Source of the DNA: a virus | Strand: one strand, 5' to 3' | DNA length: 43,245 nt | Virus record (IMG/VR): IMGVR_UViG_3300031772_000073 | Location: 1 to 43,245 of that record | Notes under the pieces: model-generated | What the model was told of the DNA's origin: nothing | The model's input: only the letters and a program-made list of their open reading frames with translations | Database searches by the model: none | Position numbers and translations under genes: made by a program | Shown: positions 39,258 to 43,245 of the stretch, piece by piece | Layout of the letters: each line of letters opens with the position of its first letter | Numbering within the stretch: the first letter of the stretch is position 1

Positions 39258-39926
39258 ATGCGGTTTTTATATGTCGTTCCTGTTTTTATGCTCTTGTGTT
39301 TGACCTGCCGGCAGTCAATCAAAGAAGGTGATCTAAAACTTGAAATCTTGATGTACTGGAACAATGGTGATGTTGATGATGTGGCAATTACCGACATTTC
39401 CCTTAATGGTAAAACAGCAAAAGTATCCGCCTCTTTAGTTTTTTTAAATGATACTCTGAGAGAATTAATCTACACTTTTGAACGATTTAAGAAAAGCTGG
39501 AAAGTAGTGGATGGTCCGGGAGACAACATGATGCGCATGGCTCTTTCTTCCTACATCAAAGACACCAAACGTAGTGTGTTAAAAAACAATATGCATACTT
39601 TTCAGCTCGCATTGGAGGATTTTTGCACTCTGGCAAACGGCAAATATCCCGCAGACTTAACTGTTACTATTAAAGAAGCATACCCGGACTGTAAATCCTT
39701 CGATTCTTCAACCGTTCTAAAATTACTTCCTTCCCATTTTCTTAATCCGTACGATCGAAACGATCTTGCCGTCTGCTCGTCTAAAAATAAATATTTTGCC
39801 TGGTCGATAGACTGCATTGGTAAGGTTGTTTATATCCCACGGAACTTAAACGGGAAAACTGCTGGGGGTTATATTATCAAAGGAGCGACCGATGAAGGTT
39901 TTTCATCATTGGTCTTGTCTTTTTAA
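39258..39926 (+). CDS. Lipoprotein with a pseudopilin-like region
   Basis: 222 residues. The start MRFLYVVPVFMLLCLTCRQS is a lipoprotein signal with cysteine after LLCLT, to be lipidated in the envelope. The C-terminal section with NNMHTFQLALEDFCTLANGK, then PADL and KLLPSHFLNPYDRND resembles the globular part of GspG-type pseudopilins (YP...NPY). AAGGAGGAAAA precedes the ATG, 12 bases after the repressor. Likely a prophage-encoded surface protein. Confidence 0.7.
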   Translation: MRFLYVVPVFMLLCLTCRQSIKEGDLKLEILMYWNNGDVDDVAITDISLNGKTAKVSASLVFLNDTLRELIYTFERFKKSWKVVDGPGDNMMRMALSSYIKDTKRSVLKNNMHTFQLALEDFCTLANGKYPADLTVTIKEAYPDCKSFDSSTVLKLLPSHFLNPYDRNDLAVCSSKNKYFAWSIDCIGKVVYIPRNLNGKTAGGYIIKGATDEGFSSLVLSF

Positions 39927-39941
39927 TAAAAGGAGGACTAT

Positions 39942-40346
39942 ATGGCATGGACAAAAGAACAGAAGCAACAGATAATACAATCGTTCTGGGCGGGTGGAAA
40001 AGCTTTATGCCCCAATGATAGGGCATTGCTTGACATAAAACAAGAATCAATCCAACAGCTTAAATACGATATTTTACTTGTCAGATGCCCACGTTGTGGA
40101 GAAAATTTTAAATCAACCGAGATTGAACCCATGCCTGGACAAGTCGACGATTACAATGTTGATGAAAAAAAGCATATTGTATCCCTGTATTTTCGTTCTA
40201 AAAACGCCAGTTGTTTACGGGACGCAACACCTTTGACGTTTAATTTTATGGAACATAGTGGAGGTTGGAATCTCTTAGTCACCTGTCCACGATGCGGACG
40301 TTCGTTCCAGTGGACGAGCAAGGATGATTTACAAACAAGGCCTTAG
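39942..40346 (+). CDS. Duplicated zinc-ribbon protein with Cys-x2-Asp ... Cys-x2-Cys sites
   Basis: 134 residues made of two repeats (about 3-60 and 71-125). Each has C-x-x-D (C23/D26; C91/D94), a beta segment, then V-x-C-P-R-C-G-x-x-F (C49/C52; C115/C118). Three cysteines plus one aspartate per repeat would give an uncommon zinc site. Found between the lipoprotein and the methyltransferase on the cargo strand. No family recognised; AAGGAGGACT before the ATG. Confidence 0.7.
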   Translation: MAWTKEQKQQIIQSFWAGGKALCPNDRALLDIKQESIQQLKYDILLVRCPRCGENFKSTEIEPMPGQVDDYNVDEKKHIVSLYFRSKNASCLRDATPLTFNFMEHSGGWNLLVTCPRCGRSFQWTSKDDLQTRP

Positions 40347-40394
40347 CCTGCAACTATACAGTAAGGCAAATAATGAAGGCGATTTCCTATATCT

Positions 40395-40407
40395 ATGACA
40401 TTGTCAT
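40395..40407. promoter_or_regulatory. Palindrome ATGACATTGTCAT before the methyltransferase gene
   Basis: A perfect palindrome with a central base, 28 bases before the ATG at 40435. Its right half with the following bases, TGTCATTTG, resembles the phage-end core. It may be an operator for the restriction-modification genes or a transposase site. No controller protein is seen. Confidence 0.35.
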
Positions 40408-40434
40408 TTGATCAGACCTATAGACACAAGCGTT

Positions 40435-41322
40435 ATGTCAGCTATCTCGCATCCTTCTATATTGTTCCCCGGAGGAACAATTAACCTAAAATTAATGTAT
40501 TCTATTATCAACGGAATTTTATTTTCCGGTGATTGTTTGAAATTATTCCCAATGATAAAGAAAGAATCAATCGATTGTGTGTTTGCCGACCCTCCATTCA
40601 ACTTGGGAAAGGATTACGGTAACGGTTCCGAGAACGACAACCTTGCAAGGGAGAAATATTTAGAATGGTCCTTTTCATGGATTGATGAATGTATAGGGAT
40701 TTTGAAACCCGGTGGATCGCTTTTTATTTATATCCTTCCTAAGTGGGGATACCATTTTGCATCTCACATTGAAAATAAAGGCTTATATTTTAGACATTGG
40801 ATTGCTTTATCAATGAAGGGAAGCTATCCACGGGGAACGAAACTATATCCCGCTCATTATGGATTACTCTATTTTACCAAAGGGATACCAACAACTTTCA
40901 ATAGAGTATATCTCCCCATTCCCAAGTGTCGCCATTGTAAAAAAGATATTAAGGATTATGGCGGTCATAAGAAATATTTAAATCCGAAGGGTTTAAATTT
41001 AACCGATTTCTGGGATGACACGTCTCCAGCGAGACACAAGAAATTTAAAACCAGGTGGCATATAAATGAATTAAAGCCCATGATACCATCTCGCTGCATC
41101 GAAATATCCACAAAAAAATCTGATATTGTTTTGGACCCCTTCGGAGGCGGTGGATCCACTTATGAAGCAGCACAGGAATTGAAACGTAATTGGATCGGGT
41201 CAGAATTGTTAACTTTTCAAGCTATTATAGGTCGGTTTAAACAAAAATATCCCGATTTAAAGGAATCAAAACCAAACTCCAAAATTCAAGCGGTTTTCAA
41301 GGAGAGAATATGCCCAAAATAG
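40435..41322 (+). CDS. DNA methyltransferase of the cargo restriction-modification system (DPPF type)
   Basis: 295 residues from ATG 40435-40437; another ATG at 40495 lies nearer to the family start (MYSIINGILFSGDC), and a TTG at 40408 is possible, so the start is uncertain. Motif IV is DPPF (52-55) and motif I DPFGGGGST (234-242), in the beta-class order usual for N6-adenine enzymes. A cysteine pair (CRHC) and GGH near the middle may bind zinc. It overlaps the restriction endonuclease gene by 13 bases and would protect the prophage and host from it. Confidence 0.85.
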   Translation: MSAISHPSILFPGGTINLKLMYSIINGILFSGDCLKLFPMIKKESIDCVFADPPFNLGKDYGNGSENDNLAREKYLEWSFSWIDECIGILKPGGSLFIYILPKWGYHFASHIENKGLYFRHWIALSMKGSYPRGTKLYPAHYGLLYFTKGIPTTFNRVYLPIPKCRHCKKDIKDYGGHKKYLNPKGLNLTDFWDDTSPARHKKFKTRWHINELKPMIPSRCIEISTKKSDIVLDPFGGGGSTYEAAQELKRNWIGSELLTFQAIIGRFKQKYPDLKESKPNSKIQAVFKERICPK

Positions 41323-41861
41323 AAAAAGAACAATTGGTGAACGGTTTTAAAGAGAAGACCGAAAGATTGGGGTTAACACCATTGATAAATGAAGTAAAGA
41401 CGATCATAACCGATTTTAATTTGTTGATAAAGGAAGAAAAGGATACCAATGGCGCAAAAATGATTCGTGAAATAATTGATGAGCGTTTTGAAAGAAGAGG
41501 AGAATGGATAAAAAAACAAACCGGTGACGTAGACTGGACAAAGTGTAAAATTATTAACGGCACCCGGGTTTGCGTCGGTGTTGAAATTCAACTTTCTGCC
41601 AGGAGTGATTTAGTTACACGCGATTTTATTCATTTGCGAAACGCAATGATCGCCGGCAACATTGATGTCGGAATCATTGTTGTTCCAAGCGATAGAATGT
41701 CGGTTTACTTAACTGATCGGGTGGCAAATTTTTCAACAACAATAAAATATATTCATGAATTACGAGTCGAAGATCTGCCATTTTTAATTATTGCAATCGA
41801 GCACGATGGACCCGGAATCGCATTAATTAAACACGAAAAAAATCCAAAGAAGAGAGGGTAG
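41310..41861 (+). CDS. Type II restriction endonuclease, BglII/BamHI-like
   Basis: 183 residues. Residues 71-100 hold the active-site region (DVDWTKCKIINGTRVCVGVE then IQLSARSD): E92-I-Q94 matches the E-x-Q catalytic pair of BglII-type enzymes, with D75 17 residues ahead, the spacing of BamHI. The beta stretch IDVGIIVVPSDRMSVYLTDR is typical of these enzymes. It follows and overlaps its methyltransferase, the usual R-M layout. Family members cut GATC-centred sites; the exact target cannot be read from sequence. Confidence 0.75.
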   Translation: MPKIEKEQLVNGFKEKTERLGLTPLINEVKTIITDFNLLIKEEKDTNGAKMIREIIDERFERRGEWIKKQTGDVDWTKCKIINGTRVCVGVEIQLSARSDLVTRDFIHLRNAMIAGNIDVGIIVVPSDRMSVYLTDRVANFSTTIKYIHELRVEDLPFLIIAIEHDGPGIALIKHEKNPKKRG

Positions 41862-41945
41862 TGCTTTGTTCCTGTCGTCTGACAATTTAAACAACACGGG
41901 TATTCCGACCACATACACTCAACCCTTAATGTCCGGTTAATTCTT

Positions 41946-42269
41946 ATGCGTTTTTATGTTCATTGTAGGCAGCATCCCCAAGAAAGAATCTATCTTCGTT
42001 TCTCTGGAAGGGAACCTCAACAACGAAGTGAAGTTCCCTTGCATTTTTTTCGTGCTCAATGCACCGCTACCAATGAATTCTATCATTATACTCCGGGAGA
42101 TGTAATCGCAGAAGAGGGCGCACAATTACCCTTAACGGGAGCTGGTTTGGGTGCCCTTCTTTTTTTTATTAGTCCCGTCACGGGGATAATTGGCACCCTA
42201 ATCGGATTAATTGGGGGTCAAACAACGGAAGAAGATAAGGTGCGCACCTTTAATAACTCCCCATCCTAA
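41946..42269 (+). CDS. Small membrane protein of the cargo block
   Basis: 107 residues: an N-terminal soluble part (FYVHCRQHPQERIYLRFSGR ... YHYTPGDVIAE) reminiscent of short beta modules that precede membrane anchors, and a membrane segment (AGLGALLFFISPVTGIIGTL then IGLIGG) at about 66-92. No good ribosome site is visible. Its stop overlaps the next ATG (TAATG), so the two are coupled. Function unknown; superinfection exclusion is a natural guess in this setting. Confidence 0.5.
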   Translation: MRFYVHCRQHPQERIYLRFSGREPQQRSEVPLHFFRAQCTATNEFYHYTPGDVIAEEGAQLPLTGAGLGALLFFISPVTGIIGTLIGLIGGQTTEEDKVRTFNNSPS

Positions 42270-42568
42270 TGAATACTCTCTTTTATTGTTTTTATTGGGG
42301 CATCTATTTACTTCTTCTCACACTGATAACGCTATGGTTCAAAAAATATTATAGAATTAGTTTTTGGGATGCAATTATAGCAAGTAATGGTGTTGTAAAC
42401 TTTCTCATATTGATTGTAACCGTAATTGTCTTTTCGTTGGGATTTAATTGTGGATTACGAGCCGATCCGTCTTCAATAGTTTCCATCGTTGTTTCCTTTT
42501 TGTATTATCAGCTTAAAATCGCTCGAGAGAAGGGACCCCAATCGCCGGAACCGGAATCTGGTAAATAA
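42269..42568 (+). CDS. Small multi-pass membrane protein of the cargo block
   Basis: 99 residues with two or three membrane helices (LFYCFYWGIYLLLLTLITLW; GVVNFLILIVTVIVFSLGF) and a charged C-terminal tail. The start is fused to the preceding stop. It ends three bases before the convergent minus-strand gene. Unknown; likely partner of the preceding membrane protein. Confidence 0.55.
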   Translation: MNTLFYCFYWGIYLLLLTLITLWFKKYYRISFWDAIIASNGVVNFLILIVTVIVFSLGFNCGLRADPSSIVSIVVSFLYYQLKIAREKGPQSPEPESGK

Positions 42569-42571
42569 ATA

Positions 42572-42919
42572 TCATCTCACCGCTTCATGTGATTTTTTAA
42601 ATAATTTTGCAATCCCCCTCAGTGACATACCTTGGCCTTTCCAAAATTTGATCCGATCCTCTGAATATCGTACCCTTTCTTCCTTTATTATTTGGCATAT
42701 CCGCATTTTCGACAGTCCATACTCCTGGCCGATATCCTCATAAGATCGTTTTGGTGATGCGTACTTAATGCAAATTTGTTCCCTGTCTATAGATACTCTA
42801 TTTTGATCTACCGGGAAATAGACCATCAGGCCCGCCGCGATTTTAAAAATTTGATCTCGGATCTCTTGGGGTAAATCCTTAAAGACTTCCTCGGCCTTTT
42901 TAAATTTCACCATCGGCAC
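42572..42919 (-). CDS. Helix-turn-helix regulator at the conventional left end
   Basis: 115 residues with two HTH-like segments: SYEDIGQEYGLSKMRICQII at about 59-78 and SLRGIAKLFKKSHEAV at 99-114, where the protein ends. This resembles sigma-region-4 or Mor-type DNA-binding domains, but I cannot assign either. GGAGGTGCCG precedes the ATG and a near-consensus promoter lies behind it. It faces the cargo genes, its stop three bases from theirs, with no terminator between, so its transcript could interfere with them. Confidence 0.65.
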   Translation of the reverse strand: MPMVKFKKAEEVFKDLPQEIRDQIFKIAAGLMVYFPVDQNRVSIDREQICIKYASPKRSYEDIGQEYGLSKMRICQIIKEERVRYSEDRIKFWKGQGMSLRGIAKLFKKSHEAVR

Positions 42920-42941
42920 CTCCGTAATCCTTCATATATAC

Positions 42942-42969
42942 AGTATAATGCTGAGACTGAAAAAGTCAA
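42942..42969 (-). promoter_or_regulatory. Promoter of the left-end HTH gene
   Basis: On the minus strand TTGACT (42964-42969) and TATACT (42942-42947) are 16 bases apart, each one mismatch from consensus. It lies about 140 bases inside the phage end, so its activity could also be affected by transposase binding. Confidence 0.6.
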
Positions 42970-43095
42970 GGGGTAAAGTAAAGTTTCTATGTAAATTTTA
43001 CGCGGCCTTTTATGGAGAAAAGTAAAGGCAGTTAATTCACTTTACTTTTTGTCTCAAATCTAGACCACTTTTAGACCCCTTCTGGGCCCCTTTCT

Positions 43096-43112
43096 ACCAA
43101 ATGACACCGACA
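43096..43112 (-). repeat. Phage terminal inverted repeat (conventional left end)
   Basis: Read inward from 43112 the end is TGTCGGTGTCATTTGGT, matching the other end at 14 of 17 bases. Related GTCTAAAA/GTCTAGA/GAGACAAAA units lie further in (43050-43080), which could be extra transposase sites. The last two bases outward are CA, as needed for a Mu-type end. Confidence 0.75.
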
Positions 43113-43245
43113 TAATCCCCACCCCTTCTCAATCGTCAACAGAATAGGGATTAGGATTTAGGGCTTGGGGTTTAGTTTAATAAAAATCCAATCTTTTACT
43201 AATTCCTAATCCCTCAGCCCTAATCCCTAATATTGGACAGGGAAG
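43113..43245. repeat. Right flank outside the phage: TTAGGG-like inverted repeats, probably host
   Basis: Beyond the phage end the DNA has repeated GGGATTAGG units: TAGGGATTAGG at 43145-43155, and inverted CCTAATCCCT units at 43205-43214 and 43219-43228. They could form an imperfect hairpin of about 30 bases per arm. No gene is visible. It looks like an intergenic host repeat. Confidence 0.5.

Noticed and set aside
43113-43245. CRISPR array from repeated GGGATTAGG units
   Set aside because: Units are too short, unevenly spaced and inverted, without spacers; no cas genes are present.
1-43245. tRNA genes or a diversity-generating retroelement
   Set aside because: I saw no cloverleaf-like sequence and no reverse transcriptase frame; the fibre gene alone does not indicate one.

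Overview
The window holds what looks like one complete Mu-like transposable myophage or prophage of about 43 kb, with short non-phage flanks. The phage ends are proposed at 131 and 43112. Each starts 5'-TG and carries a shared 12-base core (GTGTCATTTGGT) at the same distance from the tip. The encoded DDE transposase, MuB-like ATPase and Mu-style virion gene order support this. The phage is inverted here: its conventional left end (repressor end) is near 43.1 kb and its right end (DNA-modification gene) is near 0.13 kb.

Layout from high to low coordinates: 42.9-38.6 kb is an AT-rich block on the + strand, headed by a LexA/CI-type repressor and followed by a lipoprotein, a duplicated zinc-ribbon protein, a methyltransferase-restriction endonuclease pair and two membrane proteins. 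Its direction suggests expression from the repressed prophage. The 38.6-38.1 kb stretch is the genetic switch, with overlapping divergent promoters, palindromic operators and an intrinsic terminator in the early leader. The 38.1-29.07 kb stretch is the minus-strand early operon: a Ner-like regulator, many small proteins, the transposase, the MuB-like ATPase, an AT-hook protein, two small DNA-binding proteins and a MuF-like head protein. A terminator and a new promoter at 28.9-29.05 kb open the late operon. That operon runs through four exported proteins (two with LamG-like folds), lysis genes and amidase, both terminase subunits, portal, protease with nested scaffold, decoration and capsid proteins, head-tail joining proteins, sheath, tube, a frameshifting tail chaperone, tape measure, baseplate and tail fibre. 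It ends in a methyltransferase at the position Mu uses for mom.

The host is probably a Gram-negative bacterium. It uses strong AGGAGG ribosome sites and Sec signal peptides ending in FGQG or WGHG, which recall Cloacimonadota or related FCB-type lineages; that assignment is a weak inference. Local base composition is mosaic. By hand count, one 60-base stretch in the sheath gene (13801) is 68% GC, one in the LamG genes (26341) 28%, and one in the cargo methyltransferase (40681) 35%, so the latter two blocks look recently acquired.

The main points of interest are: (1) the switch with an early-leader terminator; (2) repressor-linked cargo including a restriction-modification system; (3) exported LamG-like proteins inside the late operon; (4) a canonical -1 frameshift site; (5) an in-frame TGA that splits baseplate protein J; (6) an internal copy of the phage end sequence upstream of the transposase gene.
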